Source: Burkholderiales bacterium (lineage in GTDB: Bacteria > Pseudomonadota > Gammaproteobacteria > Burkholderiales > Casimicrobiaceae). Taken from it: DNA of 18,618 nucleotides. The notes under the pieces are model-generated. The model did not search any database. It had not been told where the DNA came from and saw only the letters and a program-made list of their open reading frames with translations. The DNA is taken from NCBI GenBank assembly GCA_031277445.1, contig JAITMH010000137.1, forward strand, positions 1 through 18,618. The letters are read 5' to 3'. This document shows, one piece after another, positions 1 through 5,726 of the stretch (position 1 is its first letter; each line of letters starts with the position of its first letter). Position numbers and translations under genes: made by a program.

Positions 1-93
1 GCATTCTGCAGCGTAATCACCGAAATCGGCGATCAGGCCATCAACGATGCGGCCACCGTGTCCGGCGAGGAAAAGGGTTTGTGGGGAGGGCAT
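1..93 (-). CDS. Possible N-terminal fragment of an unidentified protein, cut by the window edge
   Basis: A minus-strand frame opens with ATG at 93 and runs off the left edge, giving 31 residues that begin MPSPQTLFLAGHGG. It lies 36 bp after the stop of the ankyrin gene on the same strand, so the two could be cotranscribed. I do not recognise the family. There is no clear Shine-Dalgarno sequence before the ATG. A plus-strand frame is also open from position 1 to a stop at 100-102 and has similar codon composition, so even the strand is uncertain. No function is proposed. Confidence 0.3.
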   Translation of the reverse strand, partial: MPSPQTLFLAGHGGRIVDGLIADFGDYAAEC

Positions 94-129
94 GGGTTTT
101 GAAGTTGAACGCGCTATTCGCTAGCACTC

Positions 130-741
130 TTAATGCGGCTCTGAGGCGTTGTTTTCCAAGGCAATAAGCGCTTGTTTAACGGTGGTGTTTTTCGAGCGGA
201 TGGCAATATCCAGTGCTGTGGCGCCTTGTGCACTTTTTGCGTCGACCTTTGCACCAGCGGCAACCAAGGCTTCCACAAATCCCGGTTGATGATTATATCT
301 TGCGGCAATCATCAGAGGAGTTTCGTCGTTGCTAACGGTTTTATTGACATCTCCGCCCAAACGCACGAGCTCGGTAATCATTTTCGGTGTGCGACCATAT
401 CCTGCTGCTGCGGAAAGTGGCGTGCCGGTATAAAGAGGATCGGATTCATTGACGTCGGCGCCTCTGTCAACCAGAGCCTGAATGATGGCAATGTCAGGGG
501 TTCCCATTGCGGCCCACATCAATACGCTGCCGTTTCTGTTTCCAGGTTTTAGTGCTTCTTCAGGCACTTTTTGTACTGTGGTGACCGTCGCCTGTTTCCA
601 AAAATGTGTGGTACTGTATTTTTTGTAGGGATTGGATGATTGGTACTTGTAAAAAAACAAAGTAACAAGAACGAGCACGACGAGAAAGATCGTACGCGTG
701 GGCACGAATTTCTCTTCCTGAAAAATGTTTAATTTATCCAT
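130..741 (-). CDS. Membrane-anchored ankyrin-repeat protein
   Basis: The 203-residue product has a charged N-terminus followed by one hydrophobic segment at about residues 17-31. This suggests a single-pass inner-membrane anchor with the rest in the periplasm, although the topology is inferred. From about residue 70 there are three to four ankyrin-type repeats (roughly 70-101, 105-138, 139-170 and 172-199), recognisable by units such as GADVNESD, TPLSAAAGYG and TPLMIAARYN. Ankyrin repeats bind other proteins, and nothing here shows an enzymatic activity. The partner is unknown. In other bacteria small periplasmic ankyrin proteins can act as immunity or accessory factors for neighbouring toxins or effectors, but the next gene is cut off, so this cannot be tested here. 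The ATG at 741 has no good Shine-Dalgarno sequence. A TACAAT box lies only 7 bp upstream of it, which would give an almost leaderless transcript if used. Confidence 0.75.
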   Translation of the reverse strand: MDKLNIFQEEKFVPTRTIFLVVLVLVTLFFYKYQSSNPYKKYSTTHFWKQATVTTVQKVPEEALKPGNRNGSVLMWAAMGTPDIAIIQALVDRGADVNESDPLYTGTPLSAAAGYGRTPKMITELVRLGGDVNKTVSNDETPLMIAARYNHQPGFVEALVAAGAKVDAKSAQGATALDIAIRSKNTTVKQALIALENNASEPH

Positions 742-777
742 GGTTCATATTGTAACCGAAGTAAGCTGTTGAGCCTA

Positions 778-833
778 GGATCATTTCCCTTGTCGGTTTA
801 GGATGATCCATCGTAGCCACAACGAGACTACGA
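778..833. other. Two short inverted repeats between vapC and the ankyrin gene
   Basis: GGATCAT at 778-784 is matched by ATGATCC at 803-809, and TCGTAG at 811-816 by CTACGA at 828-833. CCTTG at 788-792 and CAAGG at 836-840 could form a further nested pair. They lie downstream of vapC and upstream of the ankyrin gene. There is no T-run after either hairpin on the minus strand, so they are weak candidates for a terminator. They may only separate the two transcripts. Confidence 0.3.
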
Positions 834-843
834 AGCAAGGCGT

Positions 844-1254
844 TTATTCCGCTATCCAATCTTCCACAGCGAGAACGCCGCCGGGGATACGACAGAATGC
901 GTGGTCGTGAGTGACGAGGGTCGCTTTTGCTGCGATGGCATGCGCCGCAATCATCATGCCAAGCGCTCCGATCACGATGCCGGAAGCCGCACAAGAAGCC
1001 CGCAAATCGCCGTACACCGTAGCGGCATCGCTGTCCCACGGCAACACTTGAACGCGGCGCAGAAATTCCTGTATCAGCTTTGCCAAAGCTGTTGAGTGCC
1101 CCTTACGAGCCAAACCGTAATACAACTCGGCCTGTGTGACGGCGGATATGACGATGCTGTTCATCGGTAGCGTTGCCAACCGCTGGCGCGCCTCGGGCGG
1201 GTTTCCTCGGATAACGTAACTCGCCATGTTCGTGTCCAGCATGAAGCGGTTCAA
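844..1254 (-). CDS. vapC: VapC-type PIN-domain ribonuclease toxin, with one active-site aspartate replaced
   Basis: The 136-residue product matches the tRNA(fMet)-type VapC family: MLDTN at 5-9 with Asp7, AELYYG with Glu43, IGALGMMIAAHA at about 95-106, and a C-terminal VLAVEDW. Family members cleave RNA with a magnesium site built from acidic residues, and the cognate VapB blocks them. In the family the third block reads roughly GPxDxxIAAHA. Here the aspartate position is Gly99 (codon at 958-960 on the plus strand), a difference that one base change could produce. Asp117 is present in the last motif. The start is TTG at 1254, overlapping the VapB stop as TTGA. It gives the family's usual spacing before MLDTN, whereas an ATG at 1242 would remove four residues. 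The toxin may be weakened or inactive, but nothing else is broken. Confidence 0.88.
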   Translation of the reverse strand: MNRFMLDTNMASYVIRGNPPEARQRLATLPMNSIVISAVTQAELYYGLARKGHSTALAKLIQEFLRRVQVLPWDSDAATVYGDLRASCAASGIVIGALGMMIAAHAIAAKATLVTHDHAFCRIPGGVLAVEDWIAE

Positions 1255-1493
1255 AACAGATTCCTTTCTTCTGCGGGCAGGTCTTCACGGTCAGCCATGA
1301 AATCGGGCGGAATTTCGGTGCGGTCGGCGAGTTCAAAAAATTCCTGCCAGGAGGCAGGCTTGGCGGACAACACAACCTCGCCAGTGTCGGGATTGCGGCG
1401 GATGAAGACCTCTGTTCCCTGAAAGCGGAACGCCATCGGGAGTCGTACTGCCTGGCTCCGTCCAGTGGTAAACAGTTTGGCGGTGGCGGACAT
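1251..1493 (-). CDS. vapB: VapB antitoxin with AbrB/SpoVT-type DNA-binding fold
   Basis: The 80-residue product has the VapB layout. The N-terminal swapped-hairpin DNA-binding domain contains GRSQAVRLP and the strand VFIRR at about residues 10-32. The C-terminal tail ends PPDFMADREDLPAEERNLF, the segment that in this family wraps around the toxin's active site. VapB neutralises VapC, and the complex represses its own promoter. GAGGTG lies 5 bases before the ATG, a good ribosome-binding site. The gene overlaps vapC by 4 bases (TTGA), the usual sign of translational coupling with antitoxin made first. The promoter just upstream fits the two genes forming one operon. A full-length, intact antitoxin next to a possibly impaired toxin is notable. 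Confidence 0.9.
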   Translation of the reverse strand: MSATAKLFTTGRSQAVRLPMAFRFQGTEVFIRRNPDTGEVVLSAKPASWQEFFELADRTEIPPDFMADREDLPAEERNLF

Positions 1494-1531
1494 TTTTGCA
1501 CCTCATTGGCTAATATTGGGTAGCTATCGAA

Positions 1532-1560
1532 AGTATATACCGAGTAATGGAAGATATCAA
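1532..1560 (-). promoter_or_regulatory. Sigma-70 promoter of vapBC
   Basis: Reading on the minus strand, TTGATA (1560-1555) and TATACT (1537-1532) are separated by exactly 17 bases. Each box differs from consensus by one base. The expected start point is near 1525, about 30 bases before the vapB ATG. An imperfect inverted repeat, TTGGCTA and TAGCTAT around 1507-1527, overlaps the start region and could be the VapBC operator, but this is only a suggestion. The first 7-bp repeat array lies directly upstream of the -35 box. Confidence 0.7.
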
Positions 1561-1567
1561 TGGTGGT

Positions 1568-1602
1568 ATCAGGAATCAGAGGGCGGAAATCAGGAATCAG
1601 AT
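1568..1602. repeat. 7-bp repeat array, five units (array 1)
   Basis: Five consecutive 7-base units are visible: ATCAGGA, ATCAGAG, GGCGGAA, ATCAGGA, ATCAGAT. They match the arrays at 1791-1825, 5692-5726, 15443-15484 and 16821-16855 on one strand or the other. This copy lies 8 bp upstream of the vapBC -35 box and lacks the hairpin and CTTCGCGCC blocks that accompany the other arrays. Confidence 0.75.
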
Positions 1603-1640
1603 TTTGTGGGGGCAAGTTTTAAAGCTGCCCTTTACGCATG

Positions 1641-1825
1641 AAATGCCCCCTCTCCCGGCCTTCGGCCACCCTCTCCCGCGAGGGGAGAGGGATTACTTCT
1701 CCGCGTTCTCCGCGCCTTCGCGTGAAGCAAAATGTTGGGGTTCGCTGCGCTCACCGCCAACCTATGCGCTTCGCACAGAATGACGGGTTTCTGATCCCTG
1801 ATACCTGACCTCTGATACCTGATAC
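1641..1825 (+). repeat. Composite intergenic repeat, copy 1 (plus orientation)
   Basis: The modules in order are: a GGCC-TTC-GGCC hairpin at 1657-1667; a strong hairpin pairing CCCTCTCCC (1669-1677) with GGGAGAGGG (1683-1691); the block CGCGCCTTCGCGTGAA (1711-1726); the short word CAGAATGACG just before 1790; and five 7-base units (CTGATCC, CTGATAC, CTGACCT, CTGATAC, CTGATAC) at 1791-1825. Three other gaps in the window carry the same order. No coding frame of interest is present. The 7-bp end lies immediately upstream of the predicted rpsB -10 box. Confidence 0.7.
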
Positions 1826-1834
1826 CTCCAAATC

Positions 1835-1843
1835 TGCTAGAAT
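1835..1843 (+). promoter_or_regulatory. Probable extended -10 promoter of rpsB-tsf
   Basis: TGCTAGAAT is an extended -10 element (TGn followed by TAGAAT at 1838-1843). There is no good -35 box at the right distance. The sequence there belongs to the 7-bp repeat array that ends at 1825. It would give a leader of about 220 bases before rpsB. Confidence 0.45.
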
Positions 1844-2072
1844 AGCGAACCGCTTTTTTGGGTAGTGCTTGCGTGGTTGTCGGCGTCATAAGCCGGATCG
1901 TTGCGGGCAGGCACCAAACAAGCGGTTTCCGGCGTCAGCTTTATCCATCTTGCGATGGATAAATAAGCGGCGCTAATTCACACATCGGCGGTTTCAGGGT
2001 GCTAGAGGGTTTTTCATTAAATCCCGAAAAGTCACACCCCGCTGATGGAGGTCAACCCTGAAGGAGTTTTAA
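1844..2072 (+). promoter_or_regulatory. rpsB 5' leader with a 10-bp perfect hairpin
   Basis: The leader holds a perfect stem of TTTATCCATC (1940-1949) and GATGGATAAA (1954-1963) around a TTGC loop. No T-run follows, so it is not a typical terminator. Ribosomal protein S2 represses its own mRNA through a leader structure in other proteobacteria; whether this hairpin is part of such a site is inference. A good ribosome-binding site, AAGGAG at 2061-2066, lies 6 bases before the ATG. Confidence 0.4.
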
Positions 2073-2861
2073 ATGTCTGTCAGTATGCGTCAAATGCTGG
2101 AAGCGGGGGTGCATTTTGGGCACCAAACCCGTTACTGGGATCCCAAAATGGCCGAATACATTTTCGGTCATCGCAACAAGATCCACATCATCAATCTCGA
2201 GAAAACGCTCGAGAAGTACAACGAGGCGATGCAGTATGTGCGTCGTCTTATCGCCAACAAAGGCACGGTGTTGTTCGTCGGCACGAAGCGTCAGGCGCGT
2301 GACATCGTCCGCGAAGAAGCTTCGCGTTGCGGCATGCCTTACGTCGATAACCGCTGGCTGGGCGGCATGTTGACCAATTTCAAAACGGTCAAGTTGTCGA
2401 TCAAGCGCTTGAAAGACCTTGAGCAGATGGAAGCCGAAGGCACGTTCGAGAAGATGAGCAAGCGCGAAGCGCTGACGCTGACGCGCGAACTGGCGAAAAC
2501 CCGTCAGAGCCTTGGCGGAATCAAGGACATGAATGTGGTGCCCGATGCGATTTTCGTGATCGACGTTGGCTATCACAAAATTGCGGTGACCGAGGCGCAG
2601 CGTCTGGGGATTCCGTTGGTGGCGGTGGTCGATACCAACCATTCACCGATCGGTATCGACTATGTGATTCCGGGCAACGACGATTCGAGCCGGGCAACGC
2701 GTTTGTACGCACGCGGTATTGCAGACGCGGTGCTCGAAGGCAAGAACGATGCGTTGTCGGGTCTTTTGCAAGCGGGCGATGAGTTTATCGACGTGAGCGA
2801 GGAAGAAGACACGGCGGCTGAATTTGAAGACACTGCGGAAGCGGCGAAAGAGCCGCAGTAA
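2073..2861 (+). CDS. rpsB: 30S ribosomal protein S2
   Basis: This 262-residue protein is the small-subunit protein S2, which sits between the head and body of the 30S subunit and is needed for protein S1 to bind. The N-terminus [22 protein letters not shown] matches the first S2 signature in two parts ([13 protein letters not shown], then RYWDPKM). [14 protein letters not shown] and [20 protein letters not shown] are further family hallmarks. Its length is slightly above that of the E. coli protein because of an acidic C-terminal tail ([19 protein letters not shown]). The start has AAGGAG at ideal spacing. tsf follows after 115 bp, and the two form a near-universal pair. The upstream leader may mediate feedback by S2 itself. 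Confidence 0.98.
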   Translation: MSVSMRQMLEAGVHFGHQTRYWDPKMAEYIFGHRNKIHIINLEKTLEKYNEAMQYVRRLIANKGTVLFVGTKRQARDIVREEASRCGMPYVDNRWLGGMLTNFKTVKLSIKRLKDLEQMEAEGTFEKMSKREALTLTRELAKTRQSLGGIKDMNVVPDAIFVIDVGYHKIAVTEAQRLGIPLVAVVDTNHSPIGIDYVIPGNDDSSRATRLYARGIADAVLEGKNDALSGLLQAGDEFIDVSEEEDTAAEFEDTAEAAKEPQ

Positions 2862-2900
2862 CGCAATGGAAATTGAACGCACCGGAAGACGATGAATCGA

Positions 2901-2927
2901 AAAGTTCGGAGCGTTGCTTCGAACTTT
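2901..2927 (+). promoter_or_regulatory. Hairpin between rpsB and tsf
   Basis: AAAGTTCG (2901-2908) pairs perfectly with CGAACTTT (2920-2927) around an 11-base loop. No T-run follows, so full termination is unlikely. It could tune the S2 to EF-Ts ratio by attenuation or by protecting or processing the mRNA. Confidence 0.4.
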
Positions 2928-2976
2928 GAGCAGAAAACCGGATGGCAAACGAAATAGCAAAGAAATGGAGTCCAAG

Positions 2977-3876
2977 ATGGCGGAAATCTCCGCAAGTGTT
3001 GTGATGGAACTGCGCCAGCGCACAGGGCTTGGCATGATGGAATGCAAGAAGGCGCTGCTAGAAACCGAGGGCGATCTCGAAAAAGCGGAAGACTTGCTGC
3101 GGATTAAATCCGGCGCCAAGGCGAACAAAGCGGCGGGTCGGATTGCGGCGGAAGGCACGGTCGGCGGTTTCGTGGCGACCGATGGCAAGACGGCGGCGCT
3201 GGTCGAGGTCAACTGCGAAACCGATTTCGTGGCGCGTAACGAGGACTTTCTCAAGCTCGCCAAGGACCTCGCGGAACTGGTGGCAACAAAGAATCCGGCC
3301 GATGTTGAAGCGTTGTCGGCGCTCCCGCTCAAGAGCGGTGAATACGAGGGCACGGTCGAAACGGTGCGTCAGGCGCTGGTGCAGAAGATCGGAGAAAATC
3401 TGTCGGTGCGCCGTTTTGCGCGTCGGACGACGGCGGCGCGACTGGTGCAATACCTGCATGGCGGCGGTCGTATCGGCGTCACCATCGAGATTGATGGCGA
3501 TGAGGTTGCTGGCAAGGACATTGCGCTGCATGTGGCGGCGTCGGTGGCAGGTACGCGACCATTGTGCATTGCGAAAGAGGAAGTGCCCGCCGAACTGGTG
3601 AACAAGGAGCGCGAAATCTTTACGGCGCAGGCGGCGGAAAGCGGCAAACCCGCCGAGATCGTTGCCAAAATGGTCGAGGGTCGTGTCGCCAAATACCTCG
3701 CCGAAGTAGCGTTGCTGGGGCAGCCGTTCGTCAAAAATCCCGATGAAACGGTTGAGCAGTATTTGAAAGGAAAGAAAGCCAGCGTCAAAGCGTTTGATCT
3801 TTTCGTGGTCGGTGAAGGCATCGAGAAGAAGAAAGACGATTTTGCAGCCGAAGTGGCAGCGATGACGAAAGGCTGA
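2977..3876 (+). CDS. tsf: Translation elongation factor Ts
   Basis: EF-Ts is the cytoplasmic nucleotide-exchange factor that releases GDP from EF-Tu. The 299-residue product opens with [20 protein letters not shown], the UBA-like N-terminal domain, and carries [10 protein letters not shown] at 82-91, the segment that contacts EF-Tu. The core dimerisation domain and the C-terminal part ([21 protein letters not shown]) follow. The frame is open further upstream to 2914, but the family begins at MAEIS. GGAG lies 6 bases before the ATG at 2977, so I use that start. It is downstream of rpsB and upstream of pyrH, the common order. Confidence 0.97.
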   Translation: MAEISASVVMELRQRTGLGMMECKKALLETEGDLEKAEDLLRIKSGAKANKAAGRIAAEGTVGGFVATDGKTAALVEVNCETDFVARNEDFLKLAKDLAELVATKNPADVEALSALPLKSGEYEGTVETVRQALVQKIGENLSVRRFARRTTAARLVQYLHGGGRIGVTIEIDGDEVAGKDIALHVAASVAGTRPLCIAKEEVPAELVNKEREIFTAQAAESGKPAEIVAKMVEGRVAKYLAEVALLGQPFVKNPDETVEQYLKGKKASVKAFDLFVVGEGIEKKKDDFAAEVAAMTKG

Positions 3877-3894
3877 ACGTTTGCAATGAAGCGC

Positions 3895-3969
3895 CTCCCT
3901 TTCTTCGGTTTCGGAGAAAGGGAGTCGAGGAAGCCCCGCGTTTGACCGTTTCCTCAGACGTTGTTTTTT
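3895..3969 (+). terminator. Two hairpins after tsf; the second resembles a weak intrinsic terminator
   Basis: The first hairpin pairs CTTCCC-type arms exactly: CTCCCTTTCT (3895-3904) with AGAAAGGGAG (3915-3924), with no T-run after it. The second pairs CGTTTG (3939-3944) with CAGACG (3955-3960), including one G-T wobble, and is followed by TTGTTTTTT (3961-3969). Partial termination or attenuation between the ribosomal genes and pyrH is plausible. Confidence 0.4.
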
Positions 3970-4004
3970 ACGATCGACATTCGACACATCGACACAAGGA
4001 CATC

Positions 4005-4754
4005 ATGAACACACCGTCTCCTGTTTCGCCAACACCTGCTTCCGGCGCCCGCTACCGACGCATTCTTCTGAAACTGTCGGGAGAGGCTTTGATGGGGGAT
4101 GATCCGTTCGGGATCAACCGCAAGGTGATCGACCGGATTGTCGAGGAAATCGCCGAAGTCGTCCGGATGGGTGTGCAGACCGCGATTGTGATCGGCGGCG
4201 GCAACATCTTTCGCGGCGTGGCGCCGGGCGCAGCCGGAATGGATCGGGCGACCGCTGACTACATGGGGATGCTGGCAACGCTGATGAACGCGCTGGCGTT
4301 GCAGGATGCGTTGCGTCGCGCCGGTATCGTGTCGCGTGTGCAGTCGGCGCTGCGTATTGATCAAGTGGCCGAGATGTATATTCGCGGCAAGGCGCTGCGT
4401 TATCTCGAAGAAAGTAAAGTCGTGATTTTTGCGGCGGGGACGGGCAACCCGTTTTTTACCACGGATACGGCGGCGGCGCTGCGGGGTCGTGAGGTCGGCG
4501 CCGACATCGTGCTGAAAGCGACCAAAGTTGACGGCGTTTACACCGCTGACCCGTTCAAAGACCCGGAGGCGACGCGCTACCAATCGCTGACGTTCGACGA
4601 AGCGATTACCAAAAACCTGCGCGTGATGGATGCGACCGCTTTGGCGTTGTGCCGCGATCAGGAAATGCGGGTGAATGTGTTTTCGATCACCAAGCCGGGC
4701 GCGTTGAAGCGTGTTGTTTTGGGTGAGGATGAGGGAACGCTGGTGCATTGCTAA
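4005..4754 (+). CDS. pyrH: UMP kinase
   Basis: PyrH phosphorylates UMP to UDP with ATP in pyrimidine nucleotide synthesis. It belongs to the amino-acid-kinase fold and works as a cytoplasmic hexamer. The 249-residue sequence shows KLSGEAL near the start, the glycine-rich [28 protein letters not shown] and a [10 protein letters not shown] segment near the phosphate-binding region. ATG at 4005 follows AAGGA by 4 bases. A TTG at 3942 extends the frame but lies inside the upstream hairpin region and is not favoured. The N-terminal [14 protein letters not shown] is low-complexity and precedes the conserved core. A Correia-like element begins 2 bp after the stop codon. Confidence 0.97.
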   Translation: MNTPSPVSPTPASGARYRRILLKLSGEALMGDDPFGINRKVIDRIVEEIAEVVRMGVQTAIVIGGGNIFRGVAPGAAGMDRATADYMGMLATLMNALALQDALRRAGIVSRVQSALRIDQVAEMYIRGKALRYLEESKVVIFAAGTGNPFFTTDTAAALRGREVGADIVLKATKVDGVYTADPFKDPEATRYQSLTFDEAITKNLRVMDATALALCRDQEMRVNVFSITKPGALKRVVLGEDEGTLVHC

Positions 4755-4756
4755 AC

Positions 4757-4861
4757 ATAGTGAATCGCATAAACCTTTATACTTCGTTGGCTTCGCCTTG
4801 CCGTACTACTTGTACTGTCTGCGGCTCGCCGCCTCGTCTAAAAATTTATGCGATTCACTAT
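4757..4861 (+). mobile_element. Correia-like miniature inverted-repeat element
   Basis: A 105-bp element is bounded by perfect 17-bp inverted repeats: ATAGTGAATCGCATAAA at 4757-4773 and its exact complement at 4845-4861. It contains no gene. The interior CCGTACTACTTGTACTGTCT (4801-4820), followed by GCGGC, and the preceding CTTCGCCTTG match, as I recall them, the core of Neisseria Correia elements (CREE or nemis). Those also end in ATAGTG...CACTAT, use TA target sites and have a short class of about 105 bp. Here TA follows the right end, but CA rather than TA precedes the left, so the target duplication is imperfect. The inner parts of the terminal repeats differ from those of Neisseria. The transcript can fold into a long stem. 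It lies between pyrH and frr. Confidence 0.85.
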
Positions 4862-4908
4862 AGAAGTGAAGGCAGACGGAAGGTCAACGTTGTGAACAGG
4901 AGAGAGTT

Positions 4909-5466
4909 ATGATTTCGGAGATCAAGAAAACCGCTGAACACAAAATGAAGCGGACGATCGAAACGCTGGTCGGCGATCTTGGCAAAGTGCGGACGGGACG
5001 CGCTCATACGGGGATCGTCGAACACATTCACGTCGATTACTACGGCACGCAGACGCCGATCACTCAGGTGGCGAACATCACGCTGGCCGATTCGCGGACG
5101 ATTGCGGTACAGCCCTGGGAAAAGAAAATGGTGCCGATTGTCGAAAGAGCGTTGCGCGATTCCGATCTCGGCATCAATCCGAATACGCAAGGCGACGTGA
5201 TTCGGCTGCCGTTGCCGCCGCTGACCGAGGAGCGTCGCCGCGACCTGGCGAAAATGGTGCGTCACGAAGGCGAGAATGCCAAGATCGCGGTGCGCAATGT
5301 GCGCCGCGACGCCAACGAACATCTGAAAAAACTGCTCAAGGATCATGAGGTTGCTGAAGACGAAGAGCGTCGGGCGCAGGAAGATGTTCAGAAACTCACC
5401 GATAAGTTCGTCGCTGAAATCGACAAGTTGATTGCCGACAAAGAAGCGGAATTGATGACGATTTGA
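4909..5466 (+). CDS. frr: Ribosome recycling factor
   Basis: RRF works with EF-G to split ribosomes after termination, in the cytoplasm. The 185-residue length equals that of the E. coli protein. The three-helix bundle domain spans both ends, with [13 protein letters not shown] at about 29-41 and [13 protein letters not shown] in the long C-terminal helix. The smaller domain carries [14 protein letters not shown] and [20 protein letters not shown] lies 6 bases before the ATG at 4909. frr is separated from pyrH by 154 bp that consist mostly of the Correia-like element, so the usual close coupling of the two genes is disturbed. It is followed by a repeat-filled gap. Confidence 0.98.
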   Translation: MISEIKKTAEHKMKRTIETLVGDLGKVRTGRAHTGIVEHIHVDYYGTQTPITQVANITLADSRTIAVQPWEKKMVPIVERALRDSDLGINPNTQGDVIRLPLPPLTEERRRDLAKMVRHEGENAKIAVRNVRRDANEHLKKLLKDHEVAEDEERRAQEDVQKLTDKFVAEIDKLIADKEAELMTI

Positions 5467-5483
5467 AGCGGCGCATCAATCCA

Positions 5484-5726
5484 TTAACTGCAAAGAACGC
5501 ATAGAGTGTCTTACGTGAAGGCGCGAAGAATGACGCCATACTTGTGTAGATGCCCACGCCTTGATGGGGCGACAAACCCCCGTCGGCTTCGCCGACACCC
5601 CCTTTCAAAAGGGGGCTTTTCTTCTTCGCGGCTTCGCGTGAGATACAAGGGCGGGTTTGAAACCCGCTCCTACATGCGCAGAATGACGAATCTGATCCCT
5701 AATCCCTGACCGCTGATCCCTGATCC
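5484..5726 (+). repeat. Composite intergenic repeat, copy 2 (plus orientation)
   Basis: The modules in order are: TTAACTGCAAAGAACGCATA at 5484-5503; a block ACGTGAAGGCGCGAAGAA at 5513-5530; a 29-base segment at 5573-5601 containing the hairpin GTCGGC-TTC-GCCGAC; a CCCCC/GGGGG hairpin; the CTTCGCGGCTTCGCGTGAG block at 5622-5642; a GCGGGTT-TGA-AACCCGC hairpin at 5651-5667; GCAGAATGACG; and five 7-base units at 5692-5726 ending directly on the uppS ATG. The 29-base segment recurs identically but inverted at 16912-16940. The gap encodes no convincing protein. Confidence 0.75.
5582..5622 (+). terminator. Candidate intrinsic terminator after frr
   Basis: The hairpin CCCCCTT (5598-5604) with AAGGGGG (5609-5615) is followed by CTTTTCTTCTT. 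The GTCGGC-TTC-GCCGAC hairpin lies directly upstream. This fits a rho-independent terminator. It is built from repeat modules, so termination may be a by-product. If it works, uppS needs its own promoter or readthrough. Confidence 0.5.

Noticed and set aside
734..843. Minus-strand open frame ending YFGYNMNHG before the ankyrin gene
   Set aside because: It continues a shadow frame of vapC and has no supported start or homology. The region is better explained as a spacer with small hairpins.
1603..1790. Short frames in the rpsB upstream gap considered as genes
   Set aside because: They consist of repeat modules found in other gaps and have no ribosome-binding site or recognisable protein.
2914..2976. 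Upstream extension of tsf by 21 codons
   Set aside because: The added residues are not conserved in EF-Ts and overlap the hairpin in the rpsB-tsf gap. The ATG at 2977 has GGAG at good spacing.
3058..3987. Long minus-strand frame of 309 codons opposite tsf
   Set aside because: It is antisense to a clear EF-Ts gene, rich in Arg and His as expected of a shadow frame in this codon usage, and has no recognisable motif.
3942..4004. TTG start for pyrH at 3942
   Set aside because: It lies in the stem of the candidate terminator, and the ATG at 4005 has AAGGA directly upstream.
4810..4842. A promoter inside the Correia-like element reading toward frr
   Set aside because: TTGTAC at 4810-4815 has no -10 box at 16-18 bases; the nearest A/T-rich hexamer is about 21 bases away, so I did not call it.
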